Part shown: in pieces, positions 35,838-43,332 of the stretch
Position numbering within the stretch: position 1 is the first letter of the stretch
Layout of the letters: the number at the start of each line of letters is the position of its first letter
NCBI RefSeq assembly: GCF_001306115.1
Contig: NZ_LGCL01000026.1
Span: 124,001-188,000 of the forward strand
Source: Ornatilinea apprima
GTDB taxonomy: Bacteria > Chloroflexota > Anaerolineae > Anaerolineales > Anaerolineaceae
DNA length: 64,000 nt
Direction of reading: 5' to 3'
Made by a program: the position numbers and the translations under genes
The notes under the pieces: generated by a model
Database searches by the model: none
Told to the model about the DNA's origin: nothing
Seen by the model: only the letters and a program-made list of their open reading frames with translations

Positions 35838-35907
35838 GTCACATTTTTACCGGTGTGACTCCTATGACTTCCACCCGCTTGACAATCTGCCACGCGCTTA
35901 CTACAAT
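35838..35907 (+). promoter_or_regulatory. Promoter of the second HAD gene with upstream inverted repeat
   Basis: TTGACA (35879-35884), 17-bp spacer, TACAAT (35902-35907), 30 bp before the ATG. Upstream lies GTCACA (35838-35843) / TGTGAC (35854-35859) with a 10-bp spacer, a symmetric 22-bp site ending 19 bp before the -35, a position suitable for an activator of the CRP type. Confidence 0.6.
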
Positions 35908-35937
35908 CCATCTCAATTTGCACACTCTGAGGTTAAC

Positions 35938-36618
35938 ATGACAGACCCATCCATACAAGCCATTTTGTGGGACATGGACGGCGTGCTGGTCGACACCGGC
36001 GACCTGCACTACCGCACCTGGGCCTCCACCCTGGCGCTCTACGGCAAAACCATCGACCGCGCCTTCTTCGACCGCACCTTTGGCATGAACAACTGGGGCA
36101 CCCTCGAAGCCCTTTTCGGTGAGCTGCCCGACCGCGCCTGGTGCGAGCGTTTCATCAGCCAGAAGGAAAGCGCCTTTTGTGATTTGCTGCGCGGCAATGT
36201 AACACCCATCGACGGCGTGCTGGACGCGCTGCAGCGCTTTCGCAGCCAGGGGCTCAAACAAGCCGTCGCCAGCTCGGCCCCCAGCGCCAACATTCAGATT
36301 ATTTTGGAAGAACTCGGCCTCACCACCTTCTTCGATGCCGTCATCTCGGCCGCCAACTGGCCCGGCAAACCCAACCCCAAAGTCTTCCTCGAAGCCGCCA
36401 AAGCCCTGGGCCTGCCCCCCGCTCGCTGCCTGGTCATCGAAGACGCCATCTCCGGAGTGGAAGCCGCCCACCGCGCCGGCATGCCCTGCATCGCCATCAC
36501 CACCACCAACACCCCCGCGCAGTTAGCCGCCGCCGAGTTAGTCATCCACTCCTTCCGCGACCTAGACAACAGCCCGTTCTTAAACCCTGCCCTGCATCGC
36601 GAGGATGAGGTCATTTAG
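35938..36618 (+). CDS. HAD-superfamily phosphatase/phosphoglucomutase-like (second paralogue)
   Basis: A 226-residue subfamily IA HAD protein with motif I ILWDMDGVLVDTGDLHY, motif II AVASSAPSAN, motif III Lys in PGKPNPKVFLEAA and motif IV VIEDAISGVEAAHRAGM. The layout closely parallels the protein at 19851-20510, indicating paralogues with distinct partners. Beta-phosphoglucomutase-like cap; exact substrate unknown. It has its own consensus promoter and is followed by a GC hairpin (36629-36649) and a repeat element before rnpB. Confidence 0.88.
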   Translation: MTDPSIQAILWDMDGVLVDTGDLHYRTWASTLALYGKTIDRAFFDRTFGMNNWGTLEALFGELPDRAWCERFISQKESAFCDLLRGNVTPIDGVLDALQRFRSQGLKQAVASSAPSANIQIILEELGLTTFFDAVISAANWPGKPNPKVFLEAAKALGLPPARCLVIEDAISGVEAAHRAGMPCIAITTTNTPAQLAAAELVIHSFRDLDNSPFLNPALHREDEVI

Positions 36619-36628
36619 CCCCCTCCAT

Positions 36629-36732
36629 CTCCCCCGCCAAGCGGGGGAGTGATTAGACAGTCACAAATTAACCGCTCTTTCACCCTTCCCTGCAATGCGG
36701 GGAAGGGTCGCGCCCCTGGCGCGGGGATGGGG
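36629..36732. repeat. Hairpin and solitary copy of the extragenic palindrome family
   Basis: CTCCCCCGC (36629-36637) / GCGGGGGAG (36641-36649) could terminate the HAD gene. Next, 36681-36732 carries CACCCTTCCC, loop, GGGGAAGGGT and ends GCGGGGATGGGG, a diverged single copy of the palindromic unit that is arrayed six times at 48431-49164. Confidence 0.7.
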
Positions 36733-36744
36733 CCTTTCTATTCA

Positions 36745-36773
36745 TTGACGCAATCCCCGGAAAAGGGTATATT
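36745..36773 (+). promoter_or_regulatory. Promoter of rnpB
   Basis: TTGACG (36745-36750), 17-bp spacer, TATATT (36768-36773). The predicted start about 7 bp later coincides with the first base of the P1 helix of RNase P RNA. Confidence 0.75.
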
Positions 36774-36780
36774 CTTAACC

Positions 36781-37141
36781 ACTCAGGCCGGTCGGGTGAC
36801 CGCGGCGCGCCTCGCGCGCGTCGAGGAAAGTCCGCACTCCATAGAGCAAGATGCCGGGTAACACCCGGGGCGGGGCAACCTGCCGGATCGGGCCACAGAA
36901 ACATACCGCCCCTCGGGGTAAGGGTGAAATGGTGGTGTAAGAGACCACCGGCGACCGCAGCAATGCGGCGGCCAGGCAACCCCCATCTGGAGCAAGGCCA
37001 AGCAGGTACAAAGCTCTCTTGTAGAGCGGGAGGCGGCTCGTCTTCCTTGAGTTCCGGGTAGGCTGCACGAGCGCGCCGGAGACGGCGCGCCTAGAGAGAT
37101 GGTCACCGATGACAGAATGCGGCTTATAGATCGACCTGAGT
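36781..37141 (+). ncRNA. rnpB: RNase P RNA, bacterial class A
   Basis: About 361 nt. The universally conserved GAGGAAAGTCCGCACTCC (36823-36840) forms the 5' side of P4; ACAGAATGCGGCTTATAG (37112-37129 region) is the 3' conserved region V. ACTCAGGCCGGTC (36781-36793) and GATCGACCTGAGT (37129-37141) close helix P1 with one C-A mismatch and one G-T pair. The RNA is the catalytic subunit that trims tRNA 5' ends. Downstream of the 3' end are two partial copies of the region V/P1 segment (see repeats). Confidence 0.96.
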
Positions 37142-37159
37142 GCTTTTCTTCTTCACCGC

Positions 37160-37206
37160 CAGAACCCCATCGAGGGGCAATGTGCGGCTTATAGACTGGC
37201 CTGAGT
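37160..37206 (+). repeat. Partial copy 1 of the rnpB 3' end
   Basis: Begins CAGAA, then a hairpin CCCCATCGAGGGG not present in rnpB, then TGCGGCTTATAG and GACTGGCCTGAGT (37194-37206). It matches the rnpB 3' end around the inserted hairpin and is followed by a T-rich stretch. Confidence 0.85.
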
Positions 37207-37231
37207 ACTTCCTTTTCAAAATAATCGATAA

Positions 37232-37278
37232 CAGAACCCCATCGAGGGGCAGTGTGCGGCTTATAGACTGGCCTGAGT
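37232..37278 (+). repeat. Partial copy 2 of the rnpB 3' end
   Basis: Same 47-bp unit 72 bp downstream of copy 1, differing at one position (CAGTG against CAATG), ending GACTGGCCTGAGT (37266-37278). Both copies can pair with the 5' P1 strand of rnpB with no mismatch. Confidence 0.85.
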
Positions 37279-37374
37279 ATCGTTTTACTTTCATGGGGGA
37301 AAATATCCATCTATTTTTCTGAATTGATATATTATTAATCCATAGCAACTGTTGAGGGGGAAAGTTCAGCACGG

Positions 37375-37447
37375 ATCAAACATGAACCCGCTCCCACCTC
37401 CGCCCCCGAGACTGGGCAAGCCAGCTACCTGATCAGCGAGCGAATTC
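37375..37447 (+). pseudogene. Rhs-related junction fragment (left edge of island)
   Basis: The plus frame at 37375 reads IKHEPAPTSAPETGQASYLI. The segment GAGACTGGGCAAGCCAGCTA (37412-37431) recurs with few changes at 44150-44169, where it is attached to a recognisable YD repeat. I read it as the residue of an Rhs protein at the left boundary of the AT-rich island. Short, so the call rests mainly on the shared sequence. Confidence 0.5.
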
Positions 37448-37783
37448 ATGAACCAAGAAACAATAATTTTCAACTTGCTTTTCGATTTGCTTTTCGATCT
37501 CATTTTAGAATTACTGATCGTTGTTGACCTCTACTACAGCATCTTGATTCTCTTTTTTCATCAAGAACGCTATCTTTTTGCCGCAAGACTTTCATTTACG
37601 CTTTTTCGTGCATTACCGATCAAGAAAAGTTTTAAAAAGAAAAGATTGGATTACGCGGCCACTGTCTACAAGCGAAGAATGAAAATCTACAGTATTTTTG
37701 CGCTGATCGGGGGTTTGCTGTTTTCAAACATATTAATCAGCGAAATTATTGAGCTAATCATCCAAACCAGGTCAATCATATAG
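37448..37783 (+). CDS. Small AT-rich membrane protein, unknown
   Basis: A 111-residue protein with a long hydrophobic N-terminal segment, a basic middle (LPIKKSFKKKRLDYAATVYKR) and a second hydrophobic segment near the C-terminus. No family recognised. It starts just after the Rhs-like fragment and ends 9 bp before the next gene, so the two may be co-transcribed. Base composition is much more AT-rich than the flanking core genome. Given its position, an immunity or toxin-tip-associated role is possible, but nothing in the sequence proves it. Confidence 0.5.
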   Translation: MNQETIIFNLLFDLLFDLILELLIVVDLYYSILILFFHQERYLFAARLSFTLFRALPIKKSFKKKRLDYAATVYKRRMKIYSIFALIGGLLFSNILISEIIELIIQTRSII

Positions 37784-37792
37784 TCGAAGAAA

Positions 37793-39367
37793 ATGATCGA
37801 AAAAATACAAAGCGAACCGAATCCATACAACAAGCTTGAACCAACATACTCGCCTGTGAATAAGATCACTGACAGAATCTTGCTGATAACCCTGGCGATG
37901 ACCGCCTTCTGTACTTTATGGTCAATCCCATATCTGAAAATCACTCAAACCAGATTTTCCAATGTCTTTTGGGAAGCAGTTCTATTGCCCATTATTTTCT
38001 TAACATTGGCTTTTATTATTTCAAAAACAATCAGCAAAGCCTTAAATTTTCAGATCCTCATCAGTGTTACCCTGGCAATTCCGCTAGTCCCCGCATTTTA
38101 TAATCTGCTCAATTATCTTGATCTCAGTGGTGGCATTCGCCAATGGTGGTTTCTACTTTTGGTAGGCGTAATTAATGGGATTTGGTTCACTTACCATTCT
38201 TATTTGCGAGAGATAAAAATACTTCAAAGATTGGTTAATTCTGATCTGGCATCCTACAAATTAGATGTTAAGAATAAAACCTACAATCTTTTCATGAGAC
38301 CCCCAATCTTTGTTTGTGAGCATTCCCCCGATGGACACAACTCGTTTAGACAAAAAATCTCGGCTGTCTCCGTCCTTCTTGCAATAACAACATGGTGTTA
38401 CGTCGGTTTCCAGAACAAAACGAATGGATTGGCATTGTTTAGCATCGTAATATTGACAATCATCCTGGCTTACTTTCCTTTTCTTTTCAAGTTGTTTGCT
38501 GAGGCTCTGGTGATTAATCAGATCGAGAAAAGAAATGGCATCAGGTTAATGGTTGGCGACAGTCAATCACCTGTAACTGAAAATTCTCCTCAAAGGATTT
38601 GTACGGCAAAAAATCGGGGAGACTCTTTTTTTGCCTATCCAAAGAAGATAACCCGGGGTTGTTTTTATATCTTACTCATTGCCCAATTTTTTGGCATTTC
38701 AGTTTTTATGATTACACCCCCCCCACTGATCGATTACTTCCTCACATGGATAATTCCCGCTGCGTTCTGTTTGGCCACCCTCCTGACTGCCTTTTTCATT
38801 GAAAGGGCTTTATATCTGCAAATTCTGATGGCATGTACAGTAACCATCCAGCTTCTGCCGTTATATTATGGAGCTGCGATACATATGCAGGTTTTCGGTG
38901 GTTTCAGTGAGTGGCGGTTGGTCATCTATACCAGTCTGGCTGCCGGTATTTGGTTGTCAATCAGGACTTTTAACCAATATTTGAGAAGACTTACATTAAT
39001 GTTTAACAACAGTGATTCAAATCAAAAATTGGATATAAAAAATCATTTCTACGATCTCACTATCGAGCCGCCGCCAATTGACCTGGAAAAAGAAAATCTC
39101 ATGAAAGCTCTGGCTAAGCTCGTACAAGCTGCTGTGTACCCCACCTTGCCGATTATTTCCCGAATTCTGAGCAGAAACCTGAACGAACAGCAAGGGGGAT
39201 CGTTTATGGTGGTTCTATTCCTTGTCATCCTTGTTTCATTTCAAAGCGAAATGATCAAATTCTTTGCCGAAGCCTATGAAATACATCGAATCGAGAAGCG
39301 CGCCGGTAAAAAGTTATACGTCAATTTCCCAATCAATATTCAATCACCTGTGCCAGAAACCCAATGA
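37793..39367 (+). CDS. Internally duplicated multipass membrane protein, unknown
   Basis: A 524-residue protein made of two similar halves offset by 256 residues. Equivalent landmarks are KLDVKNKTYNLFMRPP (156-171) and KLDIKNHFYDLTIEPP (412-427); FAEALVINQIEKRNG (235-249) and FAEAYEIHRIEKRAG (491-505); QSPVTE and QSPVPE at the ends. Each half has about four hydrophobic helices around a soluble loop. No known family recognised. AT-rich composition. Its stop overlaps the start of the next lipoprotein gene (ATGA), implying a common function. Confidence 0.7.
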   Translation: MIEKIQSEPNPYNKLEPTYSPVNKITDRILLITLAMTAFCTLWSIPYLKITQTRFSNVFWEAVLLPIIFLTLAFIISKTISKALNFQILISVTLAIPLVPAFYNLLNYLDLSGGIRQWWFLLLVGVINGIWFTYHSYLREIKILQRLVNSDLASYKLDVKNKTYNLFMRPPIFVCEHSPDGHNSFRQKISAVSVLLAITTWCYVGFQNKTNGLALFSIVILTIILAYFPFLFKLFAEALVINQIEKRNGIRLMVGDSQSPVTENSPQRICTAKNRGDSFFAYPKKITRGCFYILLIAQFFGISVFMITPPPLIDYFLTWIIPAAFCLATLLTAFFIERALYLQILMACTVTIQLLPLYYGAAIHMQVFGGFSEWRLVIYTSLAAGIWLSIRTFNQYLRRLTLMFNNSDSNQKLDIKNHFYDLTIEPPPIDLEKENLMKALAKLVQAAVYPTLPIISRILSRNLNEQQGGSFMVVLFLVILVSFQSEMIKFFAEAYEIHRIEKRAGKKLYVNFPINIQSPVPETQ

Positions 39368-40665
39368 ACCTCAAACACACACTCATCACCCTCACCCTGC
39401 TCCTCGCCAGCGGATGCGCCACCTCCGCTCCACGAAACACGTTCTCGACTGATCAGCCCGTTATGGCTGCTACATCCTCACCGGTTGCTGCTCAACCGAC
39501 CTTAATCATCCCCAGCGTTGACCCGTCTCCTGATTACGTAAGGACAGGAGAGGAAAACCATCTCAAATTTGATGACCAATCCTGTATTTCGATGTTACCG
39601 GAATTGTTCTCTTCTGATTGTAAACAAATAACCTTTACAGAAACACTTGATTCGTTACCCGGTGATTTAGTGGTATATGATCATGAATCCCAAGAACCTC
39701 TCATCTGGGATTTTGGAGAATCTCCAGATTCACTGGAAAAGATCTCATATTCTTCATCCACTGAAATTCGGCCACTCGCATGGGATTTGTCGCCAACCCA
39801 CGATTGGCTCTCGTATGAAAATGTGAAGCGAATAGATGACTTCACATTGAATGTATACAACCCAAGGACGGATAGAATTCTACAAACAGCAATTCAAGAC
39901 TATTCTATGGCTGGTTATCCTTCCTCTTATTGGTCGGATGCTGATCATTATCTTGTGCCTTTGTCCAGGAAGAAAGAAAACTTTAGATGGATGGTATGGC
40001 AACCATTTATAGATGAGCAATCCATATTCGAATTGAAATTACCCGATATAGGTGATGCTCCTGATCAGTATTCGATTTTCCCCCAGTATCTACCAAACTC
40101 CAAAATTGTCATATACCCTTGCAACCAGTGTGGAACAAATGAATTTCAAGCTTACGATCTTGAATCCAACAAGGTGAAATGGACGCTGGACTTCGGTGAA
40201 GGCCGTGAGACAGGGCTACACTGGTCTTTCATTCCATCACCCGATGGGAAAAAGACCGTTTTCTATTTTGGCCTCAATAAACTCTGGATAGTGGACACCA
40301 ATGGCGAAAGTCTATTAAAAATCTCACTGCCCTTTTCTGAAAGCTATAATTGGGTGGTCAGAGCTATCCGCTGGTCTCCAGACGGAAAGAAACTTGCATT
40401 CATGCGATACACACCGGATGGAAGCGACCCGATATTGACGATCATCTCAATCCATGAACACCAGCAAACTTCTTATTGTTCAAATCTCGGTGTGGGAAAT
40501 ATCCACTGGTCGTTTGATGGACAATATATCGTCCACTCCATTCAAGAACAAAACGACGATGGCGAAGTCACATCTTCCATTTTCTCCGTTGTTCAATTGG
40601 AAACAGGAAACACCTATCAGAAGCGATTCCCTGAAAATCTCAGTGTGATTGGTTGGCTTAAGTGA
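39364..40665 (+). CDS. TolB/WD40-like beta-propeller lipoprotein
   Basis: A 433-residue lipoprotein: signal MNLKHTLITLTLLLASGC with lipobox ASGC. The mature part contains repeated blade-like motifs of the TolB/PD40 class (WSPDGKKLAFMRYTPDGS, HWSFIPSPDGKKTVFYFG, IHWSFDGQYIVHS), so it is probably a surface beta-propeller. It is coupled to the duplicated membrane protein by a 4-bp overlap. Function unknown; a scaffold or binding role outside the membrane is the usual inference for this fold. Confidence 0.75.
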   Translation: MNLKHTLITLTLLLASGCATSAPRNTFSTDQPVMAATSSPVAAQPTLIIPSVDPSPDYVRTGEENHLKFDDQSCISMLPELFSSDCKQITFTETLDSLPGDLVVYDHESQEPLIWDFGESPDSLEKISYSSSTEIRPLAWDLSPTHDWLSYENVKRIDDFTLNVYNPRTDRILQTAIQDYSMAGYPSSYWSDADHYLVPLSRKKENFRWMVWQPFIDEQSIFELKLPDIGDAPDQYSIFPQYLPNSKIVIYPCNQCGTNEFQAYDLESNKVKWTLDFGEGRETGLHWSFIPSPDGKKTVFYFGLNKLWIVDTNGESLLKISLPFSESYNWVVRAIRWSPDGKKLAFMRYTPDGSDPILTIISIHEHQQTSYCSNLGVGNIHWSFDGQYIVHSIQEQNDDGEVTSSIFSVVQLETGNTYQKRFPENLSVIGWLK

Positions 40666-40685
40666 TACAAAACTGCGTGTAAAGA

Positions 40686-40865
40686 ATTTACTTAAAAGTC
40701 TTTGCAGCTCCTTTTGCAGCAATGGGTGCTCCGGAGGGAGGTCCGATTGGGGTAACTATCGGGTCAGGGCTTGGTTATGTAGGTGGGAATTTGTTAGCTT
40801 GCAGGTATTTAGACGGGGTGAATCAAGCCTATGTTTTTCCATGGATAATGGAATATATTCCATAA
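40686..40865 (+). pseudogene. Fragment resembling an Rhs/polymorphic toxin pre-toxin region
   Basis: With no start codon of its own, the plus frame reads VFAAPFAAMGAPEGGPIGVT then IGSGLGYVGGNLLACRYLDG and ends YVFPWIMEYIP-stop. The Ala/Gly-rich stretch with APEGGPIG and GYVGGN is the type of hydrophobic segment found between the Rhs core and the variable toxin tip. The frame is closed upstream by a stop, so this is a remnant. It fills the gap between the lipoprotein gene and the next membrane protein. Confidence 0.55.
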
Positions 40866-40903
40866 GCAACATTCATCCCCGAATTTTTAGGTGCTTATAA
40901 CCG

Positions 40904-41206
40904 ATGAGAAAGATATATTATTTTTTTGCTAGAATGACTACGAGGACCCTCATATTAATTCCGTATTTCTTTGCCTTTATCTGTTTAGGTTTAGGTGGAC
41001 AAATTGGAAAATCCAGTCCGGTTTTGCACTTCATTCTATTCCCACTGACCTTTTTCTTTTTTGGACTGGCAGGAATTCCTATGATTGTGCGTAAAAAGGC
41101 CATTGTTTATAGAGATGGTTCGGCAGTCTTTTTTGGAATTATTCATTTGGTCGTTGGCTGGGGCTTAGCGTTTATCCCGTTGATTTACAATACATTTTTT
41201 CAATAA
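40904..41206 (+). CDS. Small three-helix membrane protein, immunity-like position
   Basis: A 100-residue protein with three hydrophobic segments (about 14-35, 42-62, 75-97) and a basic N-terminus (MRKIYYFFARMTTR). No family recognised. It directly follows the pre-toxin-like fragment and precedes an Rhs core fragment, which is where an immunity gene for a membrane-acting toxin tip would sit. AT-rich. No strong ribosome site, so the start is uncertain. Confidence 0.6.
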   Translation: MRKIYYFFARMTTRTLILIPYFFAFICLGLGGQIGKSSPVLHFILFPLTFFFFGLAGIPMIVRKKAIVYRDGSAVFFGIIHLVVGWGLAFIPLIYNTFFQ

Positions 41207-41249
41207 CGAGTCCCGACTATCAAATGGAAAATTCGCGTTATGGTTTCTT

Positions 41250-41442
41250 AATGAGTTTATCGCTTTTCATCCAAAGCCAGGGCAGAAGGCAAAGTGTCAA
41301 CGGCGTGGTGACCTTCTACCCAGGGCGGCGAACAAACCGCGAGGTGAACGGCGCAAATGTAACGGTCAAGGTGTTCAGCGCTACCATCGCCTACGTACGG
41401 TACAGGGCAGTAATGACTCACTGAATTGGGTATTAGGGGATC
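41250..41442 (+). repeat. Rhs core fragment, 193-bp repeat copy 1
   Basis: GC-rich block in AT-rich surroundings. One frame reads VNGVVTFYPGRRTNREVNGA then NVTVKVFSATIAYV; a one-base shift later the next frame reads RTVQGSNDSLNWVLGD. Together these are the Rhs/YD-repeat core sequence that precedes the LGDHLGS motif, now frame-broken. The same 193 bp occurs at 43085-43277 with about 13 differences by my alignment and no gaps. Confidence 0.8.
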
Positions 41443-41577
41443 GCCTGTTGATAGACATGGGTAGTGGTCTGCAGAATATAACCGCAAATGGGTAGACTTT
41501 ATTTGAGTGAATCCAAATGCTACAAGTCGGGAAGTATTAGAATAACTGTAGAAATTATTAGCAAGTGGGGCATTCCA

Positions 41578-42258
41578 ATGAAAGAAAACGCTTCATTCTT
41601 TATCTTTTCGGATAATACATTTCATTCTAAAAGGTATACATGGGCGACAAGCATAATTCCTCGTTCACAAATGGTCAATCGTCGATGTCATTATTGTTCC
41701 GCTGTTGAAAATTATCCCTCCGGTGAATTTGATGTTGTTCTTGAAAATGGTTCTGAATTCCCCGATATGTTAGGTTGTGGAGCATACCCGTTCCTCATTC
41801 TTTCCGAAAGGGTTATTTCAACTCTTGTAGCTGAAAAAATATCTGCTTTCCATACTTTCAGCGTTGGGATTTCAGAAATAAGGTCGAAATCAAAAATGTT
41901 GATGGAAACGGATCCTCCAAAATATTACCGAGTTGAAATTGATGGGAATTGTCAAATTGATTTGGAAGCTAGTGGCTTAGAGCTGGTTCATTTTTGCCCT
42001 GAGTGCCACCATTTGGTAACAAATCCAAGAGTTCCTAATGGTCTACAAATCATTTCAGGGAGCTGGGACAAATCAGATGTGTTTAGGGATGTTCAATTTT
42101 ACCCAAGAATTAATTTTTGTAATGAAAGCCTACCTGGAATCGTGAACCGTAATAAATTCACGAACTTCCGTTTTGAATTTATGCAAGGTCCGTGGAATTC
42201 ATCTACTAAGGGGCTTAACATCACGAAATTGTTCAAACAGCTAAAGGAAAGTCGATGA
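41578..42258 (+). CDS. Double-CxxC immunity-like protein (SitI6-type)
   Basis: About 226 residues from ATG 41578 (MKENASFFIFSDNTF). Two zinc-ribbon-like pairs, CHYC near residue 40 and CPEC near residue 145, and the block FDVVLENGSEFPDMLGCGAY followed by PFLILSERVISTLVAEKISA match what I recall of double-CXXCG proteins, some of which are immunity proteins of polymorphic toxins in myxobacteria (SitI6). This assignment is from memory of the family pattern. It sits just after an Rhs core fragment, the expected site for an immunity gene. No toxin domain survives upstream. Confidence 0.7.
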   Translation: MKENASFFIFSDNTFHSKRYTWATSIIPRSQMVNRRCHYCSAVENYPSGEFDVVLENGSEFPDMLGCGAYPFLILSERVISTLVAEKISAFHTFSVGISEIRSKSKMLMETDPPKYYRVEIDGNCQIDLEASGLELVHFCPECHHLVTNPRVPNGLQIISGSWDKSDVFRDVQFYPRINFCNESLPGIVNRNKFTNFRFEFMQGPWNSSTKGLNITKLFKQLKESR

Positions 42259-42441
42259 CCAATTTGACTATCTACCGGCTTGGGGTGATCACTTTAGGAC
42301 AGGGTAAAGCTACTGGGCTTACAATGGTTTTGCACAGCTAATTGCTCCAATTTACCACGGTTTACTTCCGGCAGAACCATTTTCAACCAATGCCTGTTGG
42401 AACCAAACCCATCCTCCGGAAACGAAATTAACCCCAAAATA
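42243..42441 (+). pseudogene. Decayed reading frame, possible toxin-tip remnant
   Basis: After the stop of the previous gene a plus frame reads DDQFDYLPAWGDHFRTG, an in-frame TAA, then SYWAYNGFAQLIAPIYHGLL and further to a TAG at 42439. The second part is free of stops for about 45 codons, suggesting a broken coding region. No family recognised; it is placed where a toxin tip could have been. Confidence 0.35.
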
Positions 42442-42500
42442 GCCGTTTTGCTTTTTATTTAGATTTGTAAGACCAATATGATAAACAAATTTTTTTTCTT

Positions 42501-43019
42501 ATGATTTTACTCAGTATCTGTTTTTTGCCGAGCTGCAGTCCAAAGATTCAGCACGCTGATTCTTTCTATAATTACAACGACAGCGATTTTCCAAAGGATC
42601 ATCTTCCAGTAATAGATCCGGTTGAGGCGACACGTGATGGGCCAAATTCTTCGTGGAATTTGGAACTACTCAATAGTTTACATATTGACTTGCCCAAAAG
42701 CCAGGAGCAAGAGGTTCGAAAGGTTTACATTTATTCTCGCGTAGCAGAACTAGAAAAATTTGCCGTGAAAGATGGGGCCATCATGGCGTATTCCGGTCAT
42801 GTTAATCAGCAGGCTGACGCTTACATTCGGGAGAATTTTTATCATTGGTTCGTTATGATTCCGGGTGAGGACATCACCAAAGGTTTCCACACCGAAGATG
42901 AGTTTAACCGGTATATTGAAACAATTGGTATTCAGGATCCTGATTGGCAGACGCCAGATGACGCGTTTGATACGTTTTTGAAAACTGGTTGTTTAGATTG
43001 GTTCCCGGATTGCAAATAG
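42501..43019 (+). CDS. Lipoprotein of unknown function with poly-T tract at its start
   Basis: A 172-residue frame from ATG 42501 (MILLSICFLPSC, lipobox LPSC). An upstream ATG at 42478 is out of frame only because of an eight-T run (42490-42497); with nine T it would encode MINKFFFLMILLSICFLPSC, a textbook lipoprotein signal. The mature part is acidic and Trp-rich toward the end (DWQTPDDAFDTFLKTGCLDW). No known family. It lies between Rhs remnants and may be an immunity lipoprotein. Confidence 0.65.
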   Translation: MILLSICFLPSCSPKIQHADSFYNYNDSDFPKDHLPVIDPVEATRDGPNSSWNLELLNSLHIDLPKSQEQEVRKVYIYSRVAELEKFAVKDGAIMAYSGHVNQQADAYIRENFYHWFVMIPGEDITKGFHTEDEFNRYIETIGIQDPDWQTPDDAFDTFLKTGCLDWFPDCK

Positions 43020-43084
43020 ATACTCAAAATCCAAGTTTTTTACAGAGAACAGGTGGAAATATCAATCCTCTCATAAAGATCAAG

Positions 43085-43277
43085 AATGAGTTTATCGCTT
43101 TCCGGCCAAAGCCAGTGCAGAAGGCAAAGTGTCAACGGCGTGGTGACTTTCTACCCAGGGCGGCGAACAAACCGCGAGGTGAACGGCGCAAATGTAACGG
43201 TCAAGGTGTTCAGCGCTACCATCGCCTACGTACGGTAAAGAGCAGTAATGATTCGCTGAATTGGATTCTGGGGGATC
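43085..43277 (+). repeat. Rhs core fragment, 193-bp repeat copy 2
   Basis: Second copy of the block at 41250-41442. The middle, from the TTCTACCCAG to TACGTACGGTA, is identical in both, including the position where the frame must shift. After the shift it reads RTVKSSNDSLNWILGDH. It ends 55 bp before the start of the immunity-like gene at 43333. Confidence 0.8.
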
Positions 43278-43332
43278 ATTCTGTTCTCGAAAGACCTGAG
43301 ATGGTACGTAAAATGTTTTGGGAGAGAATAAA

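Noticed and set aside
37124..37372. Small minus-strand frames over the rnpB 3' copies
   Set aside because: Translations arise from the repeated RNA sequence and hairpins; no coding features.
40649..40900. 83-codon frame with an ATG between lipoprotein and small membrane protein
   Set aside because: Another frame of the same stretch encodes the recognisable APEGGPIG pre-toxin-like sequence; the 83-codon frame is Cys/Ser-rich and unconvincing.
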